DNA of 64,000 bases from JAQUTK01 sp963677415 (GTDB lineage: Bacteria; Bacteroidota; Bacteroidia; Bacteroidales; JAQUTK01), in assembly GCA_963677415.2 (NCBI GenBank), contig CAXXFJ010000037.1, forward strand, positions 1 to 64,000, read 5' to 3'. Made by a program: the position numbers and the translations under genes. Below, in pieces: positions 8,699-17,834 of the stretch (its first letter is position 1; each line of letters begins with the position of its first letter). A model generated the notes under the pieces. The model saw only the letters and a program-made list of their open reading frames with translations, was not told the DNA's origin and searched no databases.

Positions 8699-10051
8699 TT
8701 AGTTTGTTGAATATATATTATTTAATAAGTCGATTAAAGCTTCAGCTTCAATGTTTTTAGCAATGATTGTTCCTTTATTGTCCAAAAGATAGATTGATGG
8801 TGTACGTGATATATCGTAGTATTCCCAGAAATAGGAAGTCCGTTCCGGATCCCATGCATTGATCCATTTATTACATCCATGTTGATCAATAAATGCCTCC
8901 CATTCTTCTTTGAGATCACTCAAACAGATCGCGACTACTTTCAACCCGGCTTTTTCAAACCGTTCAAACCCCTCCTTGTATATAATTGGAACTGACTCAT
9001 GGCAATGAGCACAGTCCGGTTCGTAAAAGAATAACACCAGATGGGTGGCATGAATTGTGTCTGTCTGTATTGGGTTGTTATTGAGATCATATAAATTGAG
9101 AGGCTTGGCAATCTGTCCGATGCGGCAATAGCGGATTCGCTCCTTTTCTTCGCCCATTCTTAAGACGAATGGTTCGAACGGGTATTCCTTTTCAAGCTGA
9201 GGCCAGTATTTTTCTTCTAAGTAGTAACGCACGTTTTCCATCTCGACTAAGGGACTTTCTTCTGCAAAAACGAAACACTTTTCTATCAGATAGCGTTTGC
9301 AAAGAGTGTTGCTATCCACTTTATTAATCAACCATATACATTTCTGTTCAAACAATTCCGGCTGTTTTGCGAGTTGCATTCTTAACCATCGGTTGACCTT
9401 CTGTGGCACAAAAAGAGTGTTCCAAAGTCGTTCGTCATTCAGATCAATAGAATCAAAATAGTCTTCAGATTCAGTATTGGAAGGTGCAATAATTGCTTGA
9501 ATGAATGCAGCCAAAAAGCTGTCTTTATTCTCGTGAATGATTTTGTTCATCGAAGTGAGCATCTTTTGATCAATTTTCCTGACCTTTTTCACTAATGATT
9601 GTTTCGTCTTTTCATTTCGTGTAGAATCAATCTTCTTTGTAAGAGACTCTTTTAATTCCTTTTGTTTGCTTAGAAGGTTCTTGAAGGCAGCAAAGAGAGA
9701 TGATTCCTTTGCACCCTTGATACGGGTATCATCCAAGCGGGAGGTGTCTATGCTGATTGTCATCTTCTCTTCATCCCCAACAAGGATGTCATAACTGAGC
9801 GACGGAGATAGTTTGATGAAACAGAAATGATCTTTTAGTGAAGCCTTTCCTTCAAAAATGCCATTTCCCCGTTTGTTGGTGGTCAGCGTATCGATGGACA
9901 AGAGCTTCCCGCCAATGCACTCCCATAGAACAAGCTTCTGCTCACGTAATTGAGGACACTTTACTTCAATCCGATACCCACCCGAACTTTCAGCTCTGGC
10001 TTGGAATCCAATGAAAAGAATCAAGAATGTGAAAATCAGTCGATGTTTCAT
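8699..10051 (-). CDS. thioredoxin-fold protein (DUF5106 / TlpA-like), exported
   Basis: 450 aa. A signal peptide (MKHRLIFTFLILFIGFQARA) is followed by an N-terminal beta domain like DUF4369 (about 25-110), a charged helical middle (about 125-300, DUF5106-like) and a C-terminal thioredoxin domain with CAHC near residue 350. Proteins of this design are periplasmic thiol-disulfide oxidoreductases in Bacteroidales. The start at 10051 overlaps the stop of the upstream peptidase gene as ATGA; the longer frame to 10078 would put nine charged residues before the signal peptide and is rejected. Confidence 0.85.
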   Translation of the reverse strand: MKHRLIFTFLILFIGFQARAESSGGYRIEVKCPQLREQKLVLWECIGGKLLSIDTLTTNKRGNGIFEGKASLKDHFCFIKLSPSLSYDILVGDEEKMTISIDTSRLDDTRIKGAKESSLFAAFKNLLSKQKELKESLTKKIDSTRNEKTKQSLVKKVRKIDQKMLTSMNKIIHENKDSFLAAFIQAIIAPSNTESEDYFDSIDLNDERLWNTLFVPQKVNRWLRMQLAKQPELFEQKCIWLINKVDSNTLCKRYLIEKCFVFAEESPLVEMENVRYYLEEKYWPQLEKEYPFEPFVLRMGEEKERIRYCRIGQIAKPLNLYDLNNNPIQTDTIHATHLVLFFYEPDCAHCHESVPIIYKEGFERFEKAGLKVVAICLSDLKEEWEAFIDQHGCNKWINAWDPERTSYFWEYYDISRTPSIYLLDNKGTIIAKNIEAEALIDLLNNIYSTN

Positions 10052-11832
10052 AAAACGCTTGTTTGATTCTTGAGCCACTCTTTCTCTTTCTCATTTAAAG
10101 AAGGAGAAAGTTTGTCATATACCATCTGATGATAGTCATTCAACCATTTTAATTCTTCTTGATTCAGAAGCTCTTTAGCAATCAAGTTCTTATCAATAGG
10201 AAACAGAGTTATAGTTTCGCATTGGAAGAACTTGCCGAACTGAGTTTCTTCCTTTTCTTTGATCAGGATCATATTCTCAATGCGAAGTCCATATTCTCCA
10301 TTTCTATAGATCCCGGGTTCATTGGATAGTACCATACCCGGTTCCAATACTACCGGGTTCTCTTCCATGCGAATGCTTTGCGGTCCTTCATGTACATTCA
10401 GAAAGTGTCCGACACCATGCCCGGTGCCGTGCAAGTAGTTGATGCCATTTTCCCACATTACTTTTCGGGCCAAAATGTCAATTTGTGAACCGCGTGTCTT
10501 TTGCGGGAAGACTGCTGTTCCCAATGCTATATTCCCTTTGAGAATAAGCGTGAAATCCTTTTTCTGTTTTTCTGATGGAGTACTCAATGTAATGGTGCGG
10601 GTGATATCCGTGGTTCCTTTAAAGTATTGACCGCCTGAGTCAATCAATAAAGTCCCGTTGCGCTCGATTGTGTATGCATTATCAGGGGTGGGAATATAGT
10701 GAATTATTGCCCCATGATCCTTATAACCTGTAATTGTTCCGAATCCCTCACCTGCAAAATATGGCTGCTGACTTCTGAATTCTTTCAACATTTCTCCCAC
10801 AGTATATTCTGTAACACTCCCCTTATCTATGTTTTCATCCAACCATATGAAGAATTTGGTCAAAGCAATCCCATCGTAAATCATTGCTTGTTTATATCCT
10901 TCTATTTCAACTTCATTCTTAATCGATTTTAGTCTGTTGGCAGGTGAAACCTGATTCATAATTTTGCATTCAGTAGGAATCGAGTTGTAAAGGGCGAGAT
11001 TTGTTTTAGAAGCATCAAGCATAATCTTGCTTCCTGCTGGTAAATGGCAAAGAAATGGTGCTATCTTATTGTAATCAGCTAATTGTATATCTTCCTGCTT
11101 AAAGTAATTAAGGTCTTCTCTGTTTATTTTTGTTGGAGATATGAATAAAATACTCTTGTCCAATGAAATCAAGGCATATGAGATGACAACCGGGTTGTAT
11201 TTGACATCATTGCCACGAATATTAAAGGTCCAGGCTATTTCATCCAATGCTGAAAGAAGTAAGTAGTCGCATTTTTCTTTTGCAAAAACTTCACGAAGAT
11301 CGCCTATCTTCTCCTGAGATGAGCGACCGCAAAATTCTGTTGGAAATTCAAATAATGGATCAGACGGGAGTGTGGGCCTATCTTTCCAAATTAAGGAAAT
11401 GAGGTCGGTTTTGCTGTTTAGGTGAAGTCCGCTTTTTTGGAGTGCAGCTTCTAATGACAGGGCATCCGATGCAGCATAGACCCATGAATCGATACCGACG
11501 GACGAACCTTCAGACAATCTTTCGCTCAGCCATTCTGCGAAAGAAGGGGAGTTTGGTAGCCCCATTTTTACAAGAATGATTCCTGTATTTTTCAGCTGGC
11601 TCGTTGCCTGAAGAAAATAGCGTGAGTCTGTAAATAGTGCAGCTTCTTTTAAGGTCAGGATGATTGTTCCGAAGGATCCGTCAAAACCGCTGATCCAGCC
11701 TCTGGCCTTCCAATGTGCAGCAGGGTATTCGCTCAGGTGTGGATCATTACTTGGTATTATATAGGCGCTAAGGCCATTTTGTTTCATTTCCTTTCGGAAT
11801 GAATCGATTTGTTGCGTTACAGATAGGTTCAT
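10048..11832 (-). CDS. pepP: Xaa-Pro aminopeptidase (M24B family)
   Basis: 594 aa, cytoplasmic metallopeptidase removing N-terminal residues preceding proline. It has two creatinase-like N-terminal domains and a C-terminal pita-bread domain carrying the dimetal ligands: Asp in LLIDSGGQ and in GTTDITRT, His in GTGHGVGHF, Glu in SNEPGIY and in LRIENM. The ATG at 11832 (MNLSVTQQID) is chosen; the frame extends upstream to 11913 but that part lacks similarity to peptidase starts and overlaps a promoter-like motif. First gene of a three-gene minus-strand operon with the thioredoxin and carbonic anhydrase genes. Confidence 0.95.
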   Translation of the reverse strand: MNLSVTQQIDSFRKEMKQNGLSAYIIPSNDPHLSEYPAAHWKARGWISGFDGSFGTIILTLKEAALFTDSRYFLQATSQLKNTGIILVKMGLPNSPSFAEWLSERLSEGSSVGIDSWVYAASDALSLEAALQKSGLHLNSKTDLISLIWKDRPTLPSDPLFEFPTEFCGRSSQEKIGDLREVFAKEKCDYLLLSALDEIAWTFNIRGNDVKYNPVVISYALISLDKSILFISPTKINREDLNYFKQEDIQLADYNKIAPFLCHLPAGSKIMLDASKTNLALYNSIPTECKIMNQVSPANRLKSIKNEVEIEGYKQAMIYDGIALTKFFIWLDENIDKGSVTEYTVGEMLKEFRSQQPYFAGEGFGTITGYKDHGAIIHYIPTPDNAYTIERNGTLLIDSGGQYFKGTTDITRTITLSTPSEKQKKDFTLILKGNIALGTAVFPQKTRGSQIDILARKVMWENGINYLHGTGHGVGHFLNVHEGPQSIRMEENPVVLEPGMVLSNEPGIYRNGEYGLRIENMILIKEKEETQFGKFFQCETITLFPIDKNLIAKELLNQEELKWLNDYHQMVYDKLSPSLNEKEKEWLKNQTSVL

Positions 11833-11858
11833 CGCATGAAGCTTTTGATTTTGAAGTA

Positions 11859-11866
11859 CAAAACTA
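11859..11866 (-). promoter_or_regulatory. possible -7 element for pepP
   Basis: The minus strand reads TAGTTTTG, fitting TAnnTTTG, about 27 bp ahead of the chosen pepP ATG. No -33 TTTG was seen at the expected spacing. Confidence 0.35.
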
Positions 11867-11960
11867 ATCAAAATATACGATTGGACATATCCTTTATACC
11901 TATAATTAGGCATAACTAAACGAGGTTTCTCTCTTTTTAAAAGATTTGTTGCCCGAAAGT

Positions 11961-11991
11961 TTTGATAATAACCAAACTATTGATACTTTTG
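11961..11991 (+). promoter_or_regulatory. rpsU promoter (TTTG - 19 bp - TACTTTTG)
   Basis: TTTG at 11961-11964 and TACTTTTG at 11984-11991 are separated by 19 bp, a full match to the Bacteroides primary-sigma promoter. The predicted transcription start near 12000 leaves an untranslated leader of about 40 nt before rpsU. Confidence 0.8.
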
Positions 11992-12037
11992 CACGCTCAA
12001 ATAACAAAAAGCTAACAAATAATTAAATAACAAGAGT

Positions 12038-12229
12038 ATGATTATTGTACCTGTAAAAGAAGGTGAGAACATCGAGAAATGTCTGAAGAAGTTCAAAAGA
12101 AAATTTGAAAAGACCGGCGTTGTGAAAGAGCTTAGAAGACGCCAGTGCTTTGATAAACCTTCTGTTGTCAAGAGAATCCAAAAGGAGCGTGCAGTGTATG
12201 TACTAAATTTGCAAAGAATAGAAGAATAA
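12038..12229 (+). CDS. rpsU: 30S ribosomal protein S21
   Basis: 63 aa, highly basic. MIIVPVKEGENIEKCLKKFKRKFEKTG and the R-R-R-Q stretch are the S21 pattern. Binds the 30S platform near the anti-Shine-Dalgarno helix. It has a strong promoter of its own and is followed 64 bp later by xerC, so rpsU, xerC and hpf are probably co-transcribed. Confidence 0.97.
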   Translation: MIIVPVKEGENIEKCLKKFKRKFEKTGVVKELRRRQCFDKPSVVKRIQKERAVYVLNLQRIEE

Positions 12230-12293
12230 TCTATTTTTGCTTGCTTATTTCTTTTTTTTCTCTTACATTCGTTGCTCATAACTAAAGTGATGA

Positions 12294-13178
12294 ATGATGC
12301 ATAAAGATTCTTTTTTGACATACCTGACATACGAAAGGTGCTATTCAGTGCACACTGTCATTTCTTATCGGAATGATATCGTTCAGTTCGGGGATTTTGT
12401 TGAGAAAGAATTTGGTGTGTCCGATAATACAGAGTTGAGTAGTCAGATGGTGAGGCAATGGATTGTCTACTTGATGGATAATGGCTATACCTCAGCATCT
12501 GTAAATAGAAAAATAAGCACGCTACGTAGTTTCTTTAATTATTTGATTAAAGAAAAAGTTATCGCTGTCAATCCGATGAACAAAATAGAATGTGTGAAGG
12601 CAGTGAGAAGACTTCCATCCTTTGTCAAAGAACCGGAAATGGACCGTCTCTTGGATGAAATACCTTTTACATCTGATTTTAAGGGTGTGCGAGATAAGCT
12701 AATTATATCGTTTTTCTATGAGACCGGATCTAGATCTTCCGAATTGATAGGACTAAAAGTGTCTGATATTGATTTTGATTTGATGCAGATAAAAGTCAAA
12801 GGTAAGCGAAATAAACAACGCCTGATTCCTTTTGGAAACCATTTGAAAGAATCTCTTTTAAATTATATAGCATTAAAAAATGCTGCATTTCCTGTTCAGA
12901 ACCCCTCTTTGTTTGTAACTGATAAGGGGGAGGTGCTTTATCCGGTATTTATTTATAGGGTCGTGAAGGCTCAACTTTCGTTGGTCACTTCTCTGGCAAA
13001 AAGAAGCCCTCATGTTATCCGTCATTCTTTTGCTACCGTATTATTAAATCATGGCGCCGGGATTAATTCTGTTAAAGAATTACTCGGTCATGAATCTCTC
13101 TCCACGACACAGATTTATACACACGTGTCTTTTGAAGAAATGAAGAAAGAGTACAAACAGGCCCATCCAAGGGCATAA
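12294..13178 (+). CDS. xerC: tyrosine recombinase XerC/XerD-type
   Basis: 294 aa. An N-terminal SAM-like DNA-binding domain (about 4-90) precedes a tyrosine recombinase catalytic domain with the full residue set: Arg147 (ETGSRSSEL), Lys169, His240-x-x-Arg243 (HVIRHS), His266 (LGHES) and nucleophile Tyr275 (TTQIYTH). Length and placement between rpsU and hpf point to the chromosome-dimer resolvase rather than a mobile-element integrase. Two adjacent ATGs (12294, 12297) are possible starts. Confidence 0.9.
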   Translation: MMHKDSFLTYLTYERCYSVHTVISYRNDIVQFGDFVEKEFGVSDNTELSSQMVRQWIVYLMDNGYTSASVNRKISTLRSFFNYLIKEKVIAVNPMNKIECVKAVRRLPSFVKEPEMDRLLDEIPFTSDFKGVRDKLIISFFYETGSRSSELIGLKVSDIDFDLMQIKVKGKRNKQRLIPFGNHLKESLLNYIALKNAAFPVQNPSLFVTDKGEVLYPVFIYRVVKAQLSLVTSLAKRSPHVIRHSFATVLLNHGAGINSVKELLGHESLSTTQIYTHVSFEEMKKEYKQAHPRA

Positions 13179-13193
13179 AAAAAGGAGGCTATT

Positions 13194-13493
13194 ATGGAAA
13201 TTAAGATTAAAGCAATCCATTTTGACGCATCTCAGCAACTAGAGTCTTTCATTAATAAGAAAGTGTCTAAGCTTGAGCAGTATTATGATGGAATATTATC
13301 CGTGGAAGTTACTTTGAAGGTTGTAAAACCAGAAACAGTAGACAATAAGGAGGCGCAAATCAAGTTACTTATAGCGAGCAATGATATTTTTGCAAGCAAG
13401 ATAAGTAATACGTTTGAAGAGTCAATTGATGAATCGGTCGAGGCTTTAACAAAGCAATTGTTGAAGTATAAGGAAAAATCGCGCCAAAAGTAA
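13194..13493 (+). CDS. hpf: ribosome hibernation-promoting factor (HPF/RaiA family)
   Basis: 99 aa, the short form of the family (no long C-terminal dimerisation tail). MEIKIKAIHFDASQQLESFINKK and the acidic/amphipathic helix with KVSKLEQYY match the beta-alpha-beta-beta-beta-alpha fold. It binds the 30S decoding region and silences ribosomes in stationary phase. An unusually good Shine-Dalgarno for this phylum (AAAGGAGG) lies 8 nt upstream. The gene follows xerC by 15 bp. Confidence 0.93.
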   Translation: MEIKIKAIHFDASQQLESFINKKVSKLEQYYDGILSVEVTLKVVKPETVDNKEAQIKLLIASNDIFASKISNTFEESIDESVEALTKQLLKYKEKSRQK

Positions 13494-13512
13494 AAAAATA
13501 AGGTCAAAAGCT

Positions 13513-13542
13513 TTTGTGGTTCAGAATTTATCCATAAATTTG
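13513..13542 (+). promoter_or_regulatory. promoter of the tRNA-tuf operon
   Basis: TTTG at 13513-13516, 18 bp, then TAAATTTG at 13535-13542, close to the Bacteroides consensus. The -33 lies in a 12-bp palindrome, CAAAAGCTTTTG (13505-13516). Transcription would begin near 13550, about 35 nt before the first tRNA. Confidence 0.7.
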
Positions 13543-13582
13543 CAGCCGTTTCGCTCATTAAATAGCGAAATGGCTGTTAAAA

Positions 13583-13656
13583 GCCTCTTTAGCTCAGTTG
13601 GCCAGAGCACGTGATTTGTAATCTCGGGGTCGTTGGTTCGAATCCGACAAGAGGCT
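13583..13656 (+). tRNA. tRNA-Thr (anticodon TGT)
   Basis: 74-nt cloverleaf. Acceptor GCCTCTT pairs perfectly with AAGAGGC, discriminator T. D-arm GCTC/GAGC, T-arm GTTGG TTCGAAT CCGAC. The anticodon loop TTTGTAA reads TGT. The anticodon stem (CGTGA/TCTCG) contains one T-T mismatch at the middle pair. No CCA is encoded. Confidence 0.95.
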
Positions 13657-13669
13657 CAGTTTGAAAAAC

Positions 13670-13751
13670 GGGTAGTTACCAGAGTGGCCAAATGGGGCAG
13701 ACTGTAAATCTGCTGGCTTCGCCTTCGGTGGTTCGAATCCATCACTACCCA
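13670..13751 (+). tRNA. tRNA-Tyr (anticodon GTA)
   Basis: 82-nt class II tRNA with a long variable arm. Acceptor GGGTAGT/ACTACCC, discriminator A; anticodon stem GCAGA/TCTGC with loop CTGTAAA; T-loop TTCGAAT. CCA is not encoded. Confidence 0.96.
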
Positions 13752-13759
13752 CAAACATT

Positions 13760-13832
13760 GCGGGAATAGCTCAGTTGATAGAGCATTAGCCTTCCAAGCT
13801 GAGGGTCGCGGGTTTGAGTCCCGTTTCCCGCT
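13760..13832 (+). tRNA. tRNA-Gly (anticodon TCC)
   Basis: 73 nt. Acceptor GCGGGAA/TTCCCGC, discriminator T; anticodon loop CTTCCAA between TTAGC and GCTGA; T-loop TTTGAGT. Lies 8 bp after tRNA-Tyr. Confidence 0.95.
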
Positions 13833-13837
13833 CTTTT

Positions 13838-13909
<72 letters not shown>

Positions 13910-13960
13910 CATGCTGATTAGAGGTATTGCTAACATTATAAACAATAAATAAGTAAAGCT

Positions 13961-15148
13961 ATGGCTAAAGAGAAATTTGATCGTTCGAAACCACATGTGA
14001 ACATTGGTACCATTGGTCACGTTGACCACGGTAAAACAACCTTGACTGCTGCCATTACAATGGTACTTGCAAAAAGAGGTCTTTCTGAAATGCGTTCATT
14101 CGACTCAATCGATAACGCTCCTGAAGAAAAAGAAAGAGGTATCACTATTAATACTTCTCACGTAGAGTATCAGACCGCAAGTCGTCACTATGCACATGTT
14201 GACTGTCCGGGACATGCTGACTATGTGAAGAACATGGTTACTGGTGCTGCACAGATGGATGGTGCTATCATTGTGGTTGCTGCAACAGATGGACCGATGC
14301 CTCAGACTCGCGAACATATCTTGTTAGCCCGTCAGGTAAACGTTCCTAAGTTGGTCGTTTTCCTAAACAAGTGCGATAGTGTAGATGATGAAGAGATGTT
14401 GGAACTCGTTGAAATGGAAATGAGAGAACTTCTTTCATTCTATGATTTCGATGGAGATAACACACCTATCATTCGTGGATCTGCTCTTGGTGCTTTGAAT
14501 GGTGTTGCTGAATGGGAAGATAAAGTTATGGAATTGATGGATGCAGTTGATACATGGATTGATCTTCCTCCACGTGCGATTGATAAACCATTTTTGATGC
14601 CTGTTGAAGATGTATTCTCTATCACTGGTCGTGGTACAGTTGCAACTGGACGTATTGAAGCTGGTTTGATTAAGGTAGGTGAAGAGGTTCAGATTATTGG
14701 TCTTGGAGCAGAAGGAAAGAAATCTGTTATTACAGGTGTTGAGATGTTCCGCAAACTTCTTGATCGTGGTGAAGCTGGTGATAATGTTGGTTTGCTGCTT
14801 CGTGGTGTTGACAAAACCGAAATCAAACGTGGTATGGTTATTTGCCATCCGGGTCAGGTGAAACCTCACACAAGACTTAAAGCTACTGTTTATATCTTGA
14901 AAAAAGAAGAAGGTGGTCGTCATACTCCATTCCATAATAAATATCGTCCTCAGTTCTACATCCGTACATTGGATGTAACTGGCGAGATTTCATTGCCGGA
15001 AGGAACTGAAATGGTTATGCCAGGTGACAACTTAGAGATCTCTATTGAGTTGATTTATCCGGTAGCTATTAGTGTGGGTCTTCGTTTTGCTATTCGTGAA
15101 GGTGGACGCACTGTAGGTTCTGGTCAGATTACTGAAATATTAGAATAA
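13961..15148 (+). CDS. tuf: elongation factor Tu
   Basis: 395 aa GTPase that delivers aminoacyl-tRNA to the ribosome. G1 GHVDHGKTT, G3 DCPGHADY and G4 NKCD are all present, followed by domain II (EDVFSITGRGTVATGRIE) and domain III. It lies in the classic tRNA-Thr/Tyr/Gly/Thr-tuf-tRNA-Trp-secE arrangement and is probably transcribed from the tRNA promoter at 13513-13542. Confidence 0.98.
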   Translation: MAKEKFDRSKPHVNIGTIGHVDHGKTTLTAAITMVLAKRGLSEMRSFDSIDNAPEEKERGITINTSHVEYQTASRHYAHVDCPGHADYVKNMVTGAAQMDGAIIVVAATDGPMPQTREHILLARQVNVPKLVVFLNKCDSVDDEEMLELVEMEMRELLSFYDFDGDNTPIIRGSALGALNGVAEWEDKVMELMDAVDTWIDLPPRAIDKPFLMPVEDVFSITGRGTVATGRIEAGLIKVGEEVQIIGLGAEGKKSVITGVEMFRKLLDRGEAGDNVGLLLRGVDKTEIKRGMVICHPGQVKPHTRLKATVYILKKEEGGRHTPFHNKYRPQFYIRTLDVTGEISLPEGTEMVMPGDNLEISIELIYPVAISVGLRFAIREGGRTVGSGQITEILE

Positions 15149-15154
15149 TATTAA

Positions 15155-15186
15155 TTGGTGGTTATCTGTAAAAAGATAATCACCAA
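15155..15186 (+). other. hairpin between tuf and tRNA-Trp
   Basis: TTGGTGGTTATCT pairs with AGATAATCACCAA (13 bp with one G-T wobble) across a 6-nt loop. No T-run follows. It ends 3 nt before tRNA-Trp, so a processing site that separates tuf mRNA from the tRNA is more likely than a terminator. Confidence 0.6.
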
Positions 15187-15189
15187 CCT

Positions 15190-15262
15190 ACGGGTCTAGC
15201 TCAGTTGGTAGAGCATCGGTCTCCAAAACCGAGTGTCGGGAGTTCGAGCCTCTCGACCCGTG
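15190..15262 (+). tRNA. tRNA-Trp (anticodon CCA)
   Basis: 73 nt. Acceptor ACGGGTC/GACCCGT, discriminator G; anticodon loop CTCCAAA between TCGGT and ACCGA. Only 19 bp precede secE. Confidence 0.96.
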
Positions 15263-15281
15263 CAAAAAAAGCATATATAAG

Positions 15282-15488
15282 ATGAAAAATTTTTTTGATA
15301 GAATAGGAACAACTGTAAAGGAATCTTATAGTGAGTTGGTTTATAAAGTATCATGGCCTACTATTCCTGAACTAACAAACAGTGCTGTTGTTGTGATGTT
15401 CGCATCACTTATTATTGCCATGATTGTTTTTTTTATGGATTTTTGCTTTGAGAAAGTAATGCTTTTTTTCTACAACTCTATTCATTAA
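15282..15488 (+). CDS. secE: preprotein translocase subunit SecE
   Basis: 68 aa, the short single-span form. A cytoplasmic amphipathic helix with YSELVYKVSWPTIPEL (the conserved WP motif of SecE) is followed by one transmembrane helix (about 34-58). Stabilises SecY in the Sec translocon. Lies directly before nusG, as in most bacteria. Confidence 0.95.
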   Translation: MKNFFDRIGTTVKESYSELVYKVSWPTIPELTNSAVVVMFASLIIAMIVFFMDFCFEKVMLFFYNSIH

Positions 15489-15504
15489 TATCCGGAGGTT
15501 AATA

Positions 15505-16047
15505 ATGTCAGGATTAGAAAAAAAATGGTACGTATTAAGGGCTATCAGCGGTAAAGAACCGAAAGTCAGAGAAGCGCTTGAAGCGGAGATGAAAAACACC
15601 TCTTTGGGTGATTATATCTCACAGGTTCTGATCCCTACCGAAAAGGTATATCAGGTTAGAAATGGGAAAAAAGTGATGAAAGAACGTAGCTACTTACCTG
15701 GTTATGTTCTGATTGAGGCGTCTCTTAATGGAGAAGCTATTCATGCACTATGTAACCTTACAAATGTAATAGGTTTTTTGGGGGGTAACATTAAACCAGT
15801 TCCACTTCGTCAATCTGAGGTAAACAGAATCTTGGGAAAGGTTGATGAGCTTAAGGATTTGGAAGAAGAGGTAATGATTCCATATCTTGTAGGCGAAAAT
15901 GTAAAGGTTAATGTTGGTCCGTTCAGTGGATTTAGCGGAGTTATTGAGGAAGTCAATAATGAAAAGAAGAAACTGAAAGTTATGGTAAAGATTTTTGGAC
16001 GTAAAACTCCTCTCGAATTAGGCTTCACTCAAGTTGAGAAAGAATAG
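15505..16047 (+). CDS. nusG: transcription termination/antitermination protein NusG
   Basis: 180 aa. The N-terminal NGN domain (KKWYVLRAISGKEPKV start) binds RNA polymerase; the C-terminal KOW domain (VGENVKVNVGPFSGFSGVIEEV) binds Rho or S10. A good Shine-Dalgarno (GGAGG) lies upstream, 16 bp after secE. Confidence 0.97.
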   Translation: MSGLEKKWYVLRAISGKEPKVREALEAEMKNTSLGDYISQVLIPTEKVYQVRNGKKVMKERSYLPGYVLIEASLNGEAIHALCNLTNVIGFLGGNIKPVPLRQSEVNRILGKVDELKDLEEEVMIPYLVGENVKVNVGPFSGFSGVIEEVNNEKKKLKVMVKIFGRKTPLELGFTQVEKE

Positions 16048-16109
16048 GTTAAGCGTTACGGCTGACTGTCGTTCTTTTTTGAATTTATAATAAATTAATA
16101 ATTTTAGAA

Positions 16110-16556
16110 ATGGCTAAAGAAATTGCTGGACAGATTAAATTGCAGATCAAAGGAGGTGCAGCAAACCCTTCTCCGCCAGTAGGACCGGCTTTAGGATCTA
16201 AGGGCGTGAATATCATGGAGTTTTGCAAGCAATTTAACGCCAGGACTCAAGACAAAGCAGGTAAAATATTACCTGTTATTATCACTTACTATGCTGATAA
16301 GTCTTTCGATTTCATCGTCAAAACACCGCCAGTAGCGATTCAATTGCTAGAGATAACTAAATTGAAATCAGGTTCTCCTGAACCTAATAGAAATAAAGTT
16401 GCTCAAATCACTTGGGATCAGGTACGAACGATTGCAGAAGAGAAAATGGTTGACTTAAACTGTTTTGAATTGGATTCTGCAATGACAATGGTTGCCGGGA
16501 CGGCTCGAAGTATGGGTATAGTAGTGACAGGAGAATTTCCTGGTAAATCTAATTAA
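16110..16556 (+). CDS. rplK: 50S ribosomal protein L11
   Basis: 148 aa. The N-terminal GGAANPSPPVGPALG motif and C-terminal rRNA-binding domain (KVAQITWDQVRTIAEEKM) are characteristic. Forms the stalk base with L10 and binds the GTPase-associated centre of 23S rRNA. First ribosomal protein gene of the block, 62 bp after nusG. Confidence 0.98.
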   Translation: MAKEIAGQIKLQIKGGAANPSPPVGPALGSKGVNIMEFCKQFNARTQDKAGKILPVIITYYADKSFDFIVKTPPVAIQLLEITKLKSGSPEPNRNKVAQITWDQVRTIAEEKMVDLNCFELDSAMTMVAGTARSMGIVVTGEFPGKSN

Positions 16557-16568
16557 ACTTCAATTGAA

Positions 16569-17267
16569 ATGGGTAAACTTACAAAAAATCAAAAGTTAGC
16601 TTTAGAAAAAGTTGAAGCTGGGAAGTCTTATTCTCTAATAGAAGCAGCCCAATTAGTTAAAGATATTACTTTTACTAAATTTGACGCTTCTGTTGACATT
16701 GATGTCCGTTTAGGTGTTGATCCCCGGAAAGCTAATCAAATGATTAGAGGAGTGGTTTCTTTACCGCACGGCACAGGAAAACAAGTACGCGTTTTGGTGC
16801 TTTGTACAGCTGATCAAGAGGCTGCTGCAGCAGAAGCAGGTGCTGATTATGTTGGTCTGGATGACTATATTGATAAAATTAAAGGTGGTTGGACCGATGT
16901 TGATGTAATCATCACAATGCCTTCTATAATGGGTAAAATTGGTGCTCTTGGACGTATTCTCGGCCCTCGTGGTTTGATGCCAAATCCAAAGAGTGGTACT
17001 GTTACTCAGGATGTTGCGAAAGCAGTAAAAGAGGTCAAACAAGGAAAGATTGACTTTAAGGTTGACAAAAGCGGTATCGTTCACACTTCAGTTGGGAAAT
17101 CATCATTTGATGCTGAGCAACTCCGTGACAATGCGAAAGAATTTATCAATACTTTGATTAAAATGAAACCGTCTTCTGCAAAAGGTACTTATGTTAAGAG
17201 TATTTTCCTTTCCAGCACGATGAGTATTGCTGTAAAGGTTGATCCTAAAGGTGTAGAAGCGATTTAA
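16569..17267 (+). CDS. rplA: 50S ribosomal protein L1
   Basis: 232 aa, two-domain L1 with the typical MPNPKSGTVTQDVAKAVKE region. Binds the L1 stalk of 23S rRNA; in many bacteria it represses its own operon by binding the rplK leader. Only 12 bp separate it from both rplK and rplJ. Confidence 0.98.
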   Translation: MGKLTKNQKLALEKVEAGKSYSLIEAAQLVKDITFTKFDASVDIDVRLGVDPRKANQMIRGVVSLPHGTGKQVRVLVLCTADQEAAAAEAGADYVGLDDYIDKIKGGWTDVDVIITMPSIMGKIGALGRILGPRGLMPNPKSGTVTQDVAKAVKEVKQGKIDFKVDKSGIVHTSVGKSSFDAEQLRDNAKEFINTLIKMKPSSAKGTYVKSIFLSSTMSIAVKVDPKGVEAI

Positions 17268-17279
17268 ACAGATGTAATT

Positions 17280-17798
17280 ATGAAAAAGGAAGATAAAAGC
17301 GCAATTATCGAACAGATCGCTGCTACTGTTAAGGAGTATAATCACTTCTATATGACAGATACCAGTTCTTTGAATGCAAAGAAGACCGGTAAACTAAGAA
17401 GTCTTTGTTTCAAAAATGAGATTAAACTGGTTGTAGTTAAGAATACGTTGCTGAAAAAGGCTTTAGAAAGTCTTGACGGTGATTTCACTCCGTTGTATGG
17501 TTCAATGAAAGGAGCTACATCTCTGATGTTTTGTAACACAGGGAATGGACCGGCTAAGATATTGGAAACATATAAAAAAGAAGGAATCCCCGCTCTAAAA
17601 GCAGCTTATGTAGAGGAAAGCTTTTACGTAGGTGCTGATCAACTGGATGCTCTCATCCATATTAAGAGTAAGAATGAACTCATTGCAGACGTTATTGCTT
17701 TGTTGCAATCACCGGCTAAGAATGTTATTTCCGCTTTACAATCAGGAGCAAATACATTGCATGGTGTTCTGAAAACTCTTTCTGAAAGAGAACAATAA
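17280..17798 (+). CDS. rplJ: 50S ribosomal protein L10
   Basis: 172 aa. N-terminal rRNA/L11-binding domain (FYMTDTSSLNAKKTGKLRS) and the helical C-terminal tail that anchors L7/L12 dimers. Start fits immediately after rplA (12-bp gap). Confidence 0.97.
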   Translation: MKKEDKSAIIEQIAATVKEYNHFYMTDTSSLNAKKTGKLRSLCFKNEIKLVVVKNTLLKKALESLDGDFTPLYGSMKGATSLMFCNTGNGPAKILETYKKEGIPALKAAYVEESFYVGADQLDALIHIKSKNELIADVIALLQSPAKNVISALQSGANTLHGVLKTLSEREQ

Positions 17799-17834
17799 AA
17801 ATTTTGTATATTAACATTTAAAACGTAGAATAAG

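Noticed and set aside
12294..13178. Tyrosine recombinase as a mobile-element integrase
   Set aside because: Length, residue pattern and position between rpsU and hpf fit the chromosomal XerC/D recombinase; there are no attachment-site repeats or element genes.
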